Shown: positions 1-8,937, counted from the first letter of the stretch. The stretch: DNA of 64,000 nt from Bacteroidota bacterium (GCA_003385605.1 QQUU01000067.1:50340-114339), one strand, 5' to 3'. Numbers and translations are program-made. The notes: generated by a model from the letters alone, not told the origin.

Positions 1-1210
1 AGATTTTCCAGCAATTTCATTAAGTGAAACTGGACTGGTTGTAACTGCGAATTTGATCATACCAGGCGTAAGTTGGCAGGTAGGATTTGACGGTTCAGTA
101 ATTTGGCACCTTGACAAAATGGCGGGCTTTAATGGTCAAGATGTAGGTGCTACTGTCTATACCCAGATTAGCCATAACGGCAAGTTTACAAGGAACCTCC
201 ACGCGGTTAGAGGCCACGACAATATTGCTGACCAGCTTCAGTTCTTATCCAACCGAAACTTTGATCTTCAGAACGACACTATCTTCCTGATTACACTTAA
301 TGAGGGAGCAGATACTACCATTGATACCAAAGCGTTGATTACGAACCTCCCCTACGGTGTTCCGCCCAATGGAAAACAAGGGGACACAGATACATCAGAT
401 GCAACAAAGGGCCTTCAGACCAATGATGGGCGCGTTTTAGGGGCTATTCAAAAGGACGATTGGATTCAATTCGTTAGCACCACCACCCACGGTAATAACG
501 CCAATGCGGGGATCTACCACGGTTATATTTCGAATGCCCAGGGTGAAACTCCTCAGGTGAGCGCTAGAGTGTTTTATCACAGCGACAGAGATTATGGCTA
601 TCCAAACATTGCCTGGACAGGAGCGCACCCCGATCAAATTCAATGCCTCATTGGGTTTAATTACACCTCCATACAAGGGCATCCAGGCGTTGGGGCGGTG
701 CAATTGGGTAACGATACCACTTTCTCCGACCCTATTGATCTAAAAGCCGGTACCACATATGTAGACCGTCACAGCGATAGCTATGAGCGTTGGGGCGACT
801 ATTTCGCCATTCAGAACATGTACGATGCCACTGGCGAGCTCATTCCTTCAGAGGTATGGATGGCCGGATTCTATGGCGACGGACCCCAACAAAACAGAAC
901 CTACATCGCACAGGTGTTCGGTCAAGATACCCTTGTGCCACCCCATCCAGACGGTGGTGTAGCTTTCCCGAACCCTATTGTTGAGGGACTTTTGCTTACT
1001 GTACAGTTCAATCTAGAAGTTCAGCAACAAGTCAAGGCACAGCTCTTCAATACCAATGGACAATTCGTTCAAGATTTAACAGGACGGTTGTTGCCGGAAG
1101 GTCCTGCTGAGCTGCTTATTGATATGAACGGTCTAGCCCAGGGCACTTATATAGTTAGATTGACCGGGGATCAAGGTTTTTCTAAGGTGGAGAAAATCGT
1201 GAAGCTCTAG
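1..1210 (+). CDS. Partial secreted protein with T9SS type A sorting domain
   Basis: The reading frame is open to the left edge, so only the C-terminal ~400 residues are visible. A TTG at 53 could be read as a start, but the frame continues upstream without a stop, so I treat the gene as truncated by the window. The visible part is rich in Asp, Asn, Gly and aromatic residues and matches no domain I can name. The last ~75 residues form a type A C-terminal sorting domain: an FPNP turn near base 965, alternating hydrophobic strands, a GTYIVRL strand and a terminal KVEKIVKL. In known systems this tail routes a protein through the type IX secretion system and is removed by the PorU sortase. Its role beyond being exported is unknown. 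Confidence 0.8.
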   Translation, partial: DFPAISLSETGLVVTANLIIPGVSWQVGFDGSVIWHLDKMAGFNGQDVGATVYTQISHNGKFTRNLHAVRGHDNIADQLQFLSNRNFDLQNDTIFLITLNEGADTTIDTKALITNLPYGVPPNGKQGDTDTSDATKGLQTNDGRVLGAIQKDDWIQFVSTTTHGNNANAGIYHGYISNAQGETPQVSARVFYHSDRDYGYPNIAWTGAHPDQIQCLIGFNYTSIQGHPGVGAVQLGNDTTFSDPIDLKAGTTYVDRHSDSYERWGDYFAIQNMYDATGELIPSEVWMAGFYGDGPQQNRTYIAQVFGQDTLVPPHPDGGVAFPNPIVEGLLLTVQFNLEVQQQVKAQLFNTNGQFVQDLTGRLLPEGPAELLIDMNGLAQGTYIVRLTGDQGFSKVEKIVKL

Positions 1211-1301
1211 GAGCAAGTACTCGTGATTCCAAAAAGTCTCAATATAGACACAGAATAGGCGTGATTTTTAGGTAGGTTTATAGCACGAAAACCAAGAACC
1301 T

Positions 1302-1415
1302 ATGTTTATCACGAAGAAACCAAGACAAAAGCCGGCGGCTGTCATTGAGGGATTTCCTCAACTGCCGTACGACGAAGACGCCTCTAACGATTCAGTAGAA
1401 GAGCTCTTCAACTAA
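1302..1415 (+). CDS. Possible small protein, 37 aa
   Basis: An ATG opens a 37-codon frame ending in TAA, with a good terminator only a few bases downstream. The product begins MFITKKPRQKP and ends in an acidic tail (YDEDASNDSVEELFN), so it has a basic N-terminus and an acidic C-terminus with a Pro-rich hinge. There is no signal peptide and no clear ribosome binding site, but Shine-Dalgarno sites are often weak in Bacteroidota. The position between a finished gene and a terminator suggests a real short transcript. I do not recognise the product. Confidence 0.35.
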   Translation: MFITKKPRQKPAAVIEGFPQLPYDEDASNDSVEELFN

Positions 1416-1421
1416 AGACAC

Positions 1422-1450
1422 TGCCTCGCTTTCGCGGGGCATTATTTTTT
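1422..1450. terminator. Bidirectional intrinsic terminator
   Basis: Hairpin TGCCTCGC-TTTC-GCGGGGCA with one G-T pair, followed by a T-rich run on the plus strand. It ends the plus-strand transcript from 1302 and overlaps the stop of the convergent symporter gene, so it may serve both. Confidence 0.75.
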
Positions 1451-2812
1451 ATCAAACTTTCTAAATGCGTAGGAAATCCTATAGACTATAGCCGAAGTAC
1501 CAATACTCACAAATGCGATTGCTGGATTGATCTTTCCGGCAGTTTCCATCATATAGACGCTAACCGAAAGGCTCACAATGGTCATAATAACCAATGAACG
1601 CACTACACTCTGTCGGTGATGCTTACCGGCCCAATCGTAGAATATTACGGGTGCTATTCCTATTCCAAGGGCTTTGAAAGTGACCACAATATCCTCTATC
1701 CTTTCGAAGAATAATGCAATTAATAGCGCAAGAATACCAACAGCCACTAATGCTTTGCGTATTCGGCCAATACCTGAGGCTGCATCTTCATCTTTTTTCG
1801 GAAAAAGATCGTTCGTCACATTTAAACTCAACAAGAAGAGATAGGTATCCGAAGTAGATAGAATAGCCGCAAAAAAGGCGATCAAAACTGCCACCTGGAA
1901 TTCAGGCGGAACCAGTTCAGTAAAAGTCCTTAAGACCATCATCTCGGCATGCTCGTTTGCCACTGCACCCGAGATAGGAAAAGAGCTACGAGCGATAAGT
2001 CCAACGTAAGTAAGTGCCACGGTCAATAAAATATTGATGCCCGCTCCTACACGGAAACTTTGCTTTACCACAACCTCATTCTTCATGGCAAATACCTTCT
2101 GCCAATAATCCTGCGTTGCAAAAGGCGTCAGAATACCTAAAAGCAAGAAGGCAATGATGTTCACTGCCCCAGCGTTGAAGGGCTGGTACATTTCTTCGGG
2201 AACATCTCCTCCCTCATTAATGGTTAGTGTAACGAGGATAAGAACTAAGAATATTACCAAGAACTGGAAGATGTCTGTCTTAACTACCGAACCAAAGCCT
2301 CCTACCAGCAAATAGGTCAGCACTGTAATCAACATACCTAGTTTAGCCCAGGTTACTGGTACTCCTCCCAATTCATTCAATAAGTTCGATCCTACCAATA
2401 ATTGGGTAGACAATAAACCCACGTACCAAACGAAAATGACGCCAATGACCCAACGCGCGGTCTTGCGACCATAACGGAAAACGAAGTAATCGGTTAGTGT
2501 AAAGAATTGGTGTTCTAAAGAAAGTCGATAAAGCTTTAAGGCAAATGGTATAAAAAACAGAAAACCAAGTGTATAGCCCACAAATATCCATGCTGCACTA
2601 ATCCCGTAAATGTATACAAATGACGTGTAGACCATCAGCGTAACCGCGCTGACAAATGTCCCGCTCAAGGTCATTAGCGACGGGAAAAAGCCCATATTAC
2701 GACCACCCAGTGCGAAGTCATCTACTGATTTTTTAGAGGTCAGTCTACCCAAGAGAATTCCAACAATTGTAAAACCAATTAAGACGAACCAAAGAAGATT
2801 AGAACTGATCAT
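1442..2812 (-). CDS. Sodium:solute symporter (SSS family)
   Basis: A 456-aa integral membrane protein with about 12-13 hydrophobic segments spread over the whole length. It shows SSS-family features: an early DFALGGRNMGFFPSLMTLSGT stretch after the first membrane segment, then a GGFGSVVKTDIFQ segment near residues 171-183. It should use the sodium gradient to import a small solute across the inner membrane; the substrate cannot be read from the sequence. It is the last gene of a minus-strand operon with a PhyH-type dioxygenase 26 bp upstream and a sugar porter before that. Length and start (ATG at 2812) are normal for the family. Confidence 0.85.
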   Translation of the reverse strand: MISSNLLWFVLIGFTIVGILLGRLTSKKSVDDFALGGRNMGFFPSLMTLSGTFVSAVTLMVYTSFVYIYGISAAWIFVGYTLGFLFFIPFALKLYRLSLEHQFFTLTDYFVFRYGRKTARWVIGVIFVWYVGLLSTQLLVGSNLLNELGGVPVTWAKLGMLITVLTYLLVGGFGSVVKTDIFQFLVIFLVLILVTLTINEGGDVPEEMYQPFNAGAVNIIAFLLLGILTPFATQDYWQKVFAMKNEVVVKQSFRVGAGINILLTVALTYVGLIARSSFPISGAVANEHAEMMVLRTFTELVPPEFQVAVLIAFFAAILSTSDTYLFLLSLNVTNDLFPKKDEDAASGIGRIRKALVAVGILALLIALFFERIEDIVVTFKALGIGIAPVIFYDWAGKHHRQSVVRSLVIMTIVSLSVSVYMMETAGKINPAIAFVSIGTSAIVYRISYAFRKFDKK

Positions 2813-2838
2813 AAGAGTGCATTTAGGGTAAGATAGTA

Positions 2839-3648
2839 TTAATCAAACAGAATGGGGTTAATCGGTGAATTAATCACCTCGCCTATCTCAGCACCTGGAC
2901 ACCAAGTTTCCCAATCATTTTGTTGACCTGGATTCTCAGGTGCCTTTAGCTTCATGTGTTTGTCCATGTAGATCACTGTCATCACCTTGCGCATGTGCGA
3001 TGTAGTATTCGCTCCTGCCCTATGAAAAATCCAACCCGAATGGAAGCTGATTTCGCCAATGTCGAAAGGGGCTACTACATGTTCAAAATCTGTGACTTTT
3101 AAGCGTTTTTGAATCGTAGCCTCACTATCGTCGCTAATACTTAAATCCCTACCCTCGAGTATTTCTTGACTACCAGCACTGAATTCTAAGGGGCCCATTT
3201 CTAAAGGTGTTGCTTGAAGAGGCACCCAAGCTGTTATGGTTTTGTCCGAGCTCAAGGGCCAATAGTATTGGTCTGCATGCCACGGCGTAATTCCACCTCC
3301 TGCCTCTTTAAAAAGGGCTTGGTCGTGGTACAATCGAACCCCTTCTACCTCCATGAGTTGTGCGGCGATATGAGCCATTCTTCGACTGCTCACAAACTTT
3401 TTAATCTCCTCATCTAATTCCCAAAGGTTGAACAGCTGAAGGAACGCTTTCCCATAAGTGTCCCTTCCCTCTAAAGGAGTTTCCTGTTGGTTGACTTCAT
3501 TCACCTTTTTGGTAATTACCCGATTGAAGTGGGCAATCAGTTCTGGCGAAAAAACATTCTTCACCTTGATGAAATTATTCTTCTTGTAGAACTCAACCTG
3601 CTGTTGATTGAGCTGCAGTTCTTCATTTAACTCTAGTTCTAGATTCAT
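2839..3648 (-). CDS. Phytanoyl-CoA dioxygenase (PhyH) family protein
   Basis: A 269-aa cytosolic protein. The iron-binding facial triad of Fe(II)/2-oxoglutarate dioxygenases is visible: WHAD gives H124 and D126, and the distal His is H203 or H209 in FHSGWIFHRAG. R220 after it is well placed to bind 2-oxoglutarate. Such enzymes hydroxylate small organic substrates, including non-CoA compounds. The start ATG overlaps the stop of the upstream sugar porter by 4 bp (ATGA type), so the two are translationally coupled, and an SSS symporter follows 26 bp later. The context suggests that the enzyme oxidises a compound imported by one of these transporters; the substrate is not predictable. Confidence 0.85.
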   Translation of the reverse strand: MNLELELNEELQLNQQQVEFYKKNNFIKVKNVFSPELIAHFNRVITKKVNEVNQQETPLEGRDTYGKAFLQLFNLWELDEEIKKFVSSRRMAHIAAQLMEVEGVRLYHDQALFKEAGGGITPWHADQYYWPLSSDKTITAWVPLQATPLEMGPLEFSAGSQEILEGRDLSISDDSEATIQKRLKVTDFEHVVAPFDIGEISFHSGWIFHRAGANTTSHMRKVMTVIYMDKHMKLKAPENPGQQNDWETWCPGAEIGEVINSPINPILFD

Positions 3649-5021
3649 GAGTTCCAGATGGATTCGATCTCCTCAAGAGATTTATTCTTGGTTTCAGGGA
3701 TGTACTTTATGGTAAAGAAGATTCCAAAGGCAATACAGCCTATGAATAGCAAATATGGCAATGCTCCGTTAAAGGCTGGACTATTATTGAGTTCGCTCTC
3801 CACCACAACCGGAAAGAATTGAGATACTAAGTAGTTCGCAATCCACTGTACGCTTACAGCAATAGACATACCGATCGAGCGGGCATTGTTCGGGAATATT
3901 TCGGAAAGTAGTACCCAAACTACTGGTCCCATGGATAATGAGAATGAACCAATAAAGAACAGAATACCCAACAGCGATAGAAGTCCAACATTATCTGTCA
4001 TAAGCGTAACTGCTAGTAATGAGAAACCGGTAATCATACCCACACATCCTAAGAGCACTAGTGGCTTTCTCCCCCATTTATCCACTAAATACATTGCGAT
4101 AAGGGTACAAACGACGTTTACGGTAGCCAAAAGAACCTGTTGCTTTAGAACATCATCAGGACCGAAACCGAGTGCTTTCTCGAAGATATCGGCGCCGTAG
4201 TATAGCACTGCATTGATGCCCGTGAATTGCTGGATAATAGACAACACACTCCCTATTACAACGATTTTACCAACGTTGCTTTTAAAAAGATCTGTCAAGG
4301 ATAGCGCGCCTTCACTTTCTTTAATTGCTGTCGAAATTTCAGAAATGGTATCCTCAATCCCGTCTTCACCTTGATGCTTAATTAGAATGTCTCTAGCCTC
4401 ATGCTCTTTTCCTTGCAGAAACAACCATCTCGGACTCTTTGGTACGATAAACAGCAACACTAGAAAAAGTAGACTTGGCACGAGTTCCGACCAAAACATA
4501 ATGCGCCATCCGGTTGAAACATTGTAATCTTCAGTTTGACCTTGACCAATGAAATAGGTAGTGAGGAAGACGAGTAAAAAGCCAAACACAATGCCCAATT
4601 GGTAAATGGTAACCAACCTACCGCGAATATGTACAGGTGCAAGCTCAGAAATATACATGGGCGCATTCATTGAAGCAATGCCTATACCAAGCCCACCTAT
4701 TAATCTAAAGACAACCAAAAGGCTCACGGATTGAGGCAGGAAAGAAGGCAGGCCAGAACCCCACGCAGAAACGGTAAAGAGAACTGCAGATAGTATGAGG
4801 CTCACTTTCCGTCCGTACTGCTTACTGAGGATTCCTGCAACAGCTGAACCTACAAAGCAACCAATGAGTGCACTACCGACCACCCAGCCCTTTTCAAGTG
4901 CGGTCAAGTCAAAGTTCTTACTCAAGAAGTATTGTGTACCATTAATAACTCCGGTATCGTAACCGAATAGTAAGCCACCGATTGAGGCTATTACAGTAAT
5001 TAAGATTAAGCGAGTATTCAT
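3645..5021 (-). CDS. MFS sugar porter (sugar:proton symporter type)
   Basis: A 458-aa twelve-helix major facilitator. Sugar-porter signatures are clear: GGLLFGYDTGVINGTQ in the first helix, GRKVSLILSA after helix 2, PKSPRWLF before the central loop (PESPRWL in most relatives), QQFTGINAVLYY in helix 7 and PETKNKSLEEIE at the C-terminus. It should import a hexose, pentose or cyclitol. I place the start at the ATG at 5021 rather than an upstream alternative at 5102, because the extra 27 residues precede the normal N-terminus and run through the upstream gene's terminator. It is first in an operon with the PhyH enzyme (4-bp overlap) and the SSS symporter. Confidence 0.88.
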   Translation of the reverse strand: MNTRLILITVIASIGGLLFGYDTGVINGTQYFLSKNFDLTALEKGWVVGSALIGCFVGSAVAGILSKQYGRKVSLILSAVLFTVSAWGSGLPSFLPQSVSLLVVFRLIGGLGIGIASMNAPMYISELAPVHIRGRLVTIYQLGIVFGFLLVFLTTYFIGQGQTEDYNVSTGWRIMFWSELVPSLLFLVLLFIVPKSPRWLFLQGKEHEARDILIKHQGEDGIEDTISEISTAIKESEGALSLTDLFKSNVGKIVVIGSVLSIIQQFTGINAVLYYGADIFEKALGFGPDDVLKQQVLLATVNVVCTLIAMYLVDKWGRKPLVLLGCVGMITGFSLLAVTLMTDNVGLLSLLGILFFIGSFSLSMGPVVWVLLSEIFPNNARSIGMSIAVSVQWIANYLVSQFFPVVVESELNNSPAFNGALPYLLFIGCIAFGIFFTIKYIPETKNKSLEEIESIWNS

Positions 5022-5069
5022 TTCAGAGTTTTCGATTGCCAACAAGATACAGCAGCAAACTTTTACAAT

Positions 5070-5099
5070 GAAAAAAGCCAGCCGAAAGACTCGACTGGC
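5070..5099 (-). terminator. Intrinsic terminator of the 5124-6074 gene
   Basis: Read on the minus strand, GCCAGTCGA and TCGGCTGGC form a stem with one mismatch, followed by a run of six T. It separates the hypothetical gene from the sugar-porter operon. Confidence 0.75.
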
Positions 5100-5123
5100 C
5101 ATTGCTTAACCCTCGTTAACACT

Positions 5124-6074
5124 CTATTCATAACTAGGTAAAACAGAATTGTATTCAAAGACCGCTTCTTCTAACTCTTTGTTTCTAAGCACTTCTCGGA
5201 AGACCACGGCACCTGCAATTAACACTCCTTGCACAGTTGCTCTACTATTATGCTCAGCCTCTAAGTATGAACCATACACAGCAAATGCCCAGAAGTAGTT
5301 CCAACCTCGAATCCTACTGGCTTTTCGGAAATGGCGTAAGGCATCAGAATCGCTAATTCGTGCTAGGCGTTTTGCCTTGTAAAGTGGGAGTCTTTCCCCG
5401 TTCATAGTGAGGCGAAGATTTTCATATTTCATTGGAGGAGTAACATATACCTCTCTTGACGATTTTGAGTTCAAGGGTTCAGGAAGTTCTTCATCAGATA
5501 TCTGTGTCACCGGGCTCTCCTCTTCTTCTGTGATCACTGGTTCTGGGACAATTGACTTTTCAAGACGCTCTAATTCCTCTTTCTCTGAAGCATTGGATTC
5601 CTTTTCAAATGTTGCTATCGATCTATTGTCAACACTCAACGTATTGGTTGGCTCGCTTGCAACGATTTGAGAATTCTCCTCAAGACTCTCAACTCTATCT
5701 TCATGGATGGGCTTACTGGCAGCAATAGGCTCGATCGGTTTTTTTACAGGACGATACTTTGGCAATTTTCCACCGTTCCTTTTGATGAAGTTTTTTAGGT
5801 TTCTGATTTCCTCATCAGTCAATTCCCAACGAACCGCATTCCCATACCCAAGCATACAGTCTTGATAATCCATTCGATTCGCGAAAAAGATTTTTAGATC
5901 TGGATACGCAACTGTCAAATCATGGAATTCTTGTGGAGTAACCGCGACCTTCAACTTCGCTTCTTTATACATCGTTGAGGTGACCGATCCGTATACCACA
6001 TCATTGATCAGCAGTTGCTGTGCACTCAAAAAACTTGAGAAAAATAGAAGAAGAATTAGTTGAAGTTTTCTCAT
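5124..6074 (-). CDS. Hypothetical exported protein, 316 aa
   Basis: I do not recognise this protein. It has a clear signal peptide (MRKLQLILLLFFSSFLSAQ). Residues ~20-105 form a mixed α/β region with IFFANRMDYQDCMLGYGNAVRWELTDEEI, and residues ~105-215 are a long acidic, Pro- and Ser-rich, probably disordered linker. The C-terminal ~100 residues contain a basic helix (LYKAKRLARISDSDALRHFRKAS) and then a hydrophobic stretch (WNYFWAFAVYGSYLEA... VQGVLIAGAVVF) that could be one or two membrane segments. This layout suggests a periplasmic or membrane-anchored protein. It is a single-gene unit with its own terminator. Confidence 0.7.
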   Translation of the reverse strand: MRKLQLILLLFFSSFLSAQQLLINDVVYGSVTSTMYKEAKLKVAVTPQEFHDLTVAYPDLKIFFANRMDYQDCMLGYGNAVRWELTDEEIRNLKNFIKRNGGKLPKYRPVKKPIEPIAASKPIHEDRVESLEENSQIVASEPTNTLSVDNRSIATFEKESNASEKEELERLEKSIVPEPVITEEEESPVTQISDEELPEPLNSKSSREVYVTPPMKYENLRLTMNGERLPLYKAKRLARISDSDALRHFRKASRIRGWNYFWAFAVYGSYLEAEHNSRATVQGVLIAGAVVFREVLRNKELEEAVFEYNSVLPSYE

Positions 6075-6214
6075 AACATCTTGCGGTTAGTACCAACAAG
6101 ATGAAATAAATCGTTAACAGAAAGACCTTCTAATAATCCCATTACAAGATTGTTTTGGTCTATTCACCAGACTAATTCATGCTAAAATTTCCAGAAAGAT
6201 TCACTTATGAGACA

Positions 6215-6245
6215 CGAAAAAGGGCTGCCTTCTTAAAGCAGCCCC
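6215..6245 (-). terminator. Intrinsic terminator after tRNA-Pro(GGG)
   Basis: On the minus strand GGGCTGC and GCAGCCC pair around a short loop and are followed by TTTTTCG. It lies just downstream of the tRNA gene. Confidence 0.75.
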
Positions 6246-6256
6246 TAAGTAATAAG

Positions 6257-6329
6257 TCGGGATGACAGGACTTGAACCTGCGACCACACGCCCCCCAGAC
6301 GTGTACTCTACCACCTGAGCTACATCCCG
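6257..6329 (-). tRNA. tRNA-Pro (anticodon GGG)
   Basis: A complete 73-nt cloverleaf. Acceptor CGGGATG pairs with CATCCCG, followed by discriminator A; the T-loop is TTCAAGT. The anticodon stem is CACGT/GCGTG, with loop CTGGGGG giving anticodon GGG. CCA is not encoded, as is usual in Bacteroidota. A TATATTTG -7-like box lies on the minus strand at 6338-6345. Confidence 0.95.
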
Positions 6330-6368
6330 GGTTAGGGCAAATATATGGTGACGAAGTATTGAATGTTG

Positions 6369-7226
6369 TTAGTGGCGAATAAATTCAAGCACTACTCTAC
6401 TCCATTCTTCGTCGCCAATAGCCCATCTTAAGCCATGGCCAACATCTTCGTAAATGGCTTCTGTAAAATAGGATCCTTCGTGCATATACATAGCTGCCTT
6501 CGCAGTTTCATACGGTGCCGTTTTATCAGCAGTACCGTGCATCCAAAGCAATTCCCCGTCATAATTGGCTAGATCTTCGCCAATATCGAATTTATAACTG
6601 GTTATCATCGATGATGGAAGGCTTAACCCTGAGGTGTTTTGCATGATTACATTTGACGTAGACTGAGGAATTTCCATGACAAGTTTGTCAATAGGAATGC
6701 GTGAACCACCTGCGGAGGCTGGACCTGCAGCTAAAGCTCCTAGGGAACTTGCAAATACTATCATACGATCTGATGTAAGCCCTTGGTCTTCTAAAAACTC
6801 TAAGACTGCATCATAATCAGCTGCCATAGACTCCGCACCAGTTGATTGCCCTGTACTCCAACCGAACCCTCGATAGTCGTACATGATAAAGCCATAGTGG
6901 TGTTGGTCAACCAAATTGGCAAAGAGCCCTGCGGTCTGCCAAAATTGATCCATTGAAGCAGCATTACCGTGCAGATAAACGATAATAGTGTCCGTTGCAA
7001 TCTGTGCAAAATCACCTAAATACAACGAGTAAACAGTATCATCGTCAGATTCAAAGTTGAGCAAATGAATTTTGCTTTCGTCTACATGATATTTACTGTC
7101 TAACCACTCGTTCTTAAAGTCATATGTTCCATCACCGCCTGCAAACATGGCAGCACTGATATCGCCATCACAGGAAGTAAATAAAAGACTAGCTGCTGAA
7201 AGGAATAAAAATAAGTATCTCATCAT
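6369..7226 (-). CDS. Alpha/beta-hydrolase lipoprotein
   Basis: A 285-aa protein with a lipoprotein signal (LLFTSC, acylated Cys at residue 19, then DGD). The α/β-hydrolase core is readable: the oxyanion strand YLHGNAASMDQFW, the block YDYRGFGWSTG, a nucleophile elbow in the form ASSLG instead of the usual GxSxG, WMHGTADKTAP supplying the acid Asp, and EDVGHGLRW supplying the His. Close relatives are predicted serine hydrolases of the BEM46/YfhR group. The substrate is unknown. It follows the upstream gene with no gap, so the two are co-transcribed. A second ATG at 7223 is an equally good start. Confidence 0.8.
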   Translation of the reverse strand: MMRYLFLFLSAASLLFTSCDGDISAAMFAGGDGTYDFKNEWLDSKYHVDESKIHLLNFESDDDTVYSLYLGDFAQIATDTIIVYLHGNAASMDQFWQTAGLFANLVDQHHYGFIMYDYRGFGWSTGQSTGAESMAADYDAVLEFLEDQGLTSDRMIVFASSLGALAAGPASAGGSRIPIDKLVMEIPQSTSNVIMQNTSGLSLPSSMITSYKFDIGEDLANYDGELLWMHGTADKTAPYETAKAAMYMHEGSYFTEAIYEDVGHGLRWAIGDEEWSRVVLEFIRH

Positions 7227-7874
7227 TTAGAAATTTAAAGCTACACCCCAGTAAATGCCTCGTGCACCCAAACCTAAGGTATTGGGTACATCTGCCTGTG
7301 GCACCAATATTTCACGGGTAGGATTTAGGATTTTGTATTCAACCTGGGCCTCAATCCAACGGTAACGAAATCTATAACCAGCACTAAAGGATGGTGCTAG
7401 AATTTGACCTCTTCCGTATTCGGTAAGGAACCAAGTAGGGTCGATCCACGTGTTTGCTGAAGCGTTCAGAATGTGAGGACCTCTGTGCCAATATGCATTT
7501 ACTCCCGTTTCAGGATATAAGCGAAAAGCATAATCACGCGTACTCATCAATGCTTGTGCACCCGTACTCCAAGAGAGCGCTGGTTCTAGGCCATTCTGTT
7601 CGCGCCATAATTTAACCTGACCTCCCTCTACGTGGGCTGAGCCTAAGAGTGCACTAGAGATTTGAACGCCACCATAAACCGTGCGATTCTCGCTTACTCC
7701 TTTGGCCGCGTAGGCTCCTAAAATGGGCAATGACCCATCATTAATTTGGGGTCTTCCCAGTGTTCCACCGATTTGCCATTGTCCTTTATCCAAAGGTTTT
7801 ACAATCTTCGTAGGTGCACAGCTACTCGCTAGGATCAACGCTAAACACGCTAAGGAAAGGCGCACTGTTTTCAT
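7227..7874 (-). CDS. Hypothetical lipoprotein with β-barrel-like body
   Basis: A 215-aa protein starting at MKTVRLSLACLALILASSC, where the Cys is a good lipoprotein acylation site. I prefer the ATG at 7874 over the one at 7889 because it puts the signal peptide at the N-terminus. The rest is Gly/aromatic-rich with alternating strands ending in GARGIYWGVALNF, whose terminal Phe is typical of outer-membrane β-barrels. A protein with both lipidation and a barrel-like body is unusual but common among uncharacterised Bacteroidota outer-membrane proteins. Its stop codon abuts the hydrolase start, which indicates an operon. No function can be assigned. Confidence 0.65.
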   Translation of the reverse strand: MKTVRLSLACLALILASSCAPTKIVKPLDKGQWQIGGTLGRPQINDGSLPILGAYAAKGVSENRTVYGGVQISSALLGSAHVEGGQVKLWREQNGLEPALSWSTGAQALMSTRDYAFRLYPETGVNAYWHRGPHILNASANTWIDPTWFLTEYGRGQILAPSFSAGYRFRYRWIEAQVEYKILNPTREILVPQADVPNTLGLGARGIYWGVALNF

Positions 7875-7945
7875 TGGTTTATAACTCATTAATAAAGTCT
7901 ATCTAGATATAGTTTATAGGGTTCTTCTAATCGAAAAAGAGACCA

Positions 7946-7967
7946 TATTTTTGAAGGCACAAATATA
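7946..7967. promoter_or_regulatory. Divergent -7 boxes between trxB and the 7874 gene
   Basis: On the plus strand TATTTTTG (7946-7953) matches the Bacteroidota -7 consensus TAnnTTTG, about 20 bp before the trxB start, with an imperfect -33 (TTC) 21 bp upstream. On the minus strand TATATTTG (complement of 7960-7967) faces the lipoprotein pair. No perfect -33 TTG is seen for either. Confidence 0.45.
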
Positions 7968-7974
7968 ACCTTAC

Positions 7975-8916
7975 ATGGAACAACACGATTGCATCATCAT
8001 TGGTTCAGGTCCAGCTGGATATACAGCCGCCATCTACGCAGCGCGCGCAGATTTGAAACCACTTATGTATATGGGTCTTCAACCAGGAGGCCAGCTGACC
8101 ACAACAACTGAAGTTGATAATTTTCCGGGATATCCTCAAGGTGTTGATGGCAATGCCATGATGGAAGATTTAAAAAATCAAGCAGAGCGTTTTGGTACAG
8201 AAGTACGCTTTGGTCTTGTCACCAAGGCAGAGCTTAATTCTGAAGAAGGCGGTTACCATACATTGACAATTGACGAAAGCACTCAGGTTCAAGCACGTAC
8301 AGTAATTATTTCTACTGGGGCATCTGCCAAGTACCTCGGATTGCCTGCTGAAGAAAAATTCATGGGCTTCGGCGTTAGTGCATGTGCCGTTTGTGATGGC
8401 TTCTTTTATAAAGGACAAGAGGTTGTTGTTGTAGGTGCAGGAGATACCGCAGCTGAGGAGGCCACCTACCTCGCAAAGCTCTGTCCTAAGGTGACTATGC
8501 TTGTTCGTCGTGACCAGATGCGAGCTTCAAAAGCAATGCAAAACAGAGTACTAGCTACAGATAATATTGAAGTGCTCTGGAATACAGAGACTGTTGACCT
8601 TTTAGGTGATGACAAAGGTTTGACAGCAGTTAAAGCCAAGAACAATCAAACGGGTGAAGAAATTGAGATTCCCGCTACTGGCTTCTTCGTTGCTATTGGC
8701 CACAAACCAAATACCGACATCTTCAAAGGCCAGATTGATATGGACGATACAGGCTACATCATCACCAAACCAGATTCAACAGCTACTAATTTCCCAGGCG
8801 TCTTCTGTAGTGGAGATGCGCAGGATAAAATCTACCGTCAAGCAGTGACTGCAGCAGGAACAGGCTGTATGGCTGCTCTTGAAAGCGAGAGATATCTAGC
8901 CGCTTTGGGACATTAA
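7975..8916 (+). CDS. trxB: Thioredoxin-disulfide reductase
   Basis: A 313-aa flavoenzyme that transfers electrons from NADPH through FAD and a redox disulfide to thioredoxin in the cytosol. The FAD-binding GSGPAGYTAAIYAARA lies at residues 10-26. The redox pair is CAVC, C137 and C140; CATC is the commoner form. The NADPH-binding GAGDTAAEEA begins at 154, and the C-terminal FAD motif CSGDAQDKIYRQAVTAAGTGCMAA is intact. Length is normal. It is monocistronic, with a promoter-like box upstream and a terminator directly downstream. Confidence 0.95.
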   Translation: MEQHDCIIIGSGPAGYTAAIYAARADLKPLMYMGLQPGGQLTTTTEVDNFPGYPQGVDGNAMMEDLKNQAERFGTEVRFGLVTKAELNSEEGGYHTLTIDESTQVQARTVIISTGASAKYLGLPAEEKFMGFGVSACAVCDGFFYKGQEVVVVGAGDTAAEEATYLAKLCPKVTMLVRRDQMRASKAMQNRVLATDNIEVLWNTETVDLLGDDKGLTAVKAKNNQTGEEIEIPATGFFVAIGHKPNTDIFKGQIDMDDTGYIITKPDSTATNFPGVFCSGDAQDKIYRQAVTAAGTGCMAALESERYLAALGH

Positions 8917-8937
8917 GTTAAAACTGACGATTAGAAC

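Noticed and set aside
5022..5102. Longer N-terminus for the sugar porter from 5102
   Set aside because: The extra 27 residues overlap the upstream gene's terminator, and the normal family N-terminus starts at MNTRLILIT.
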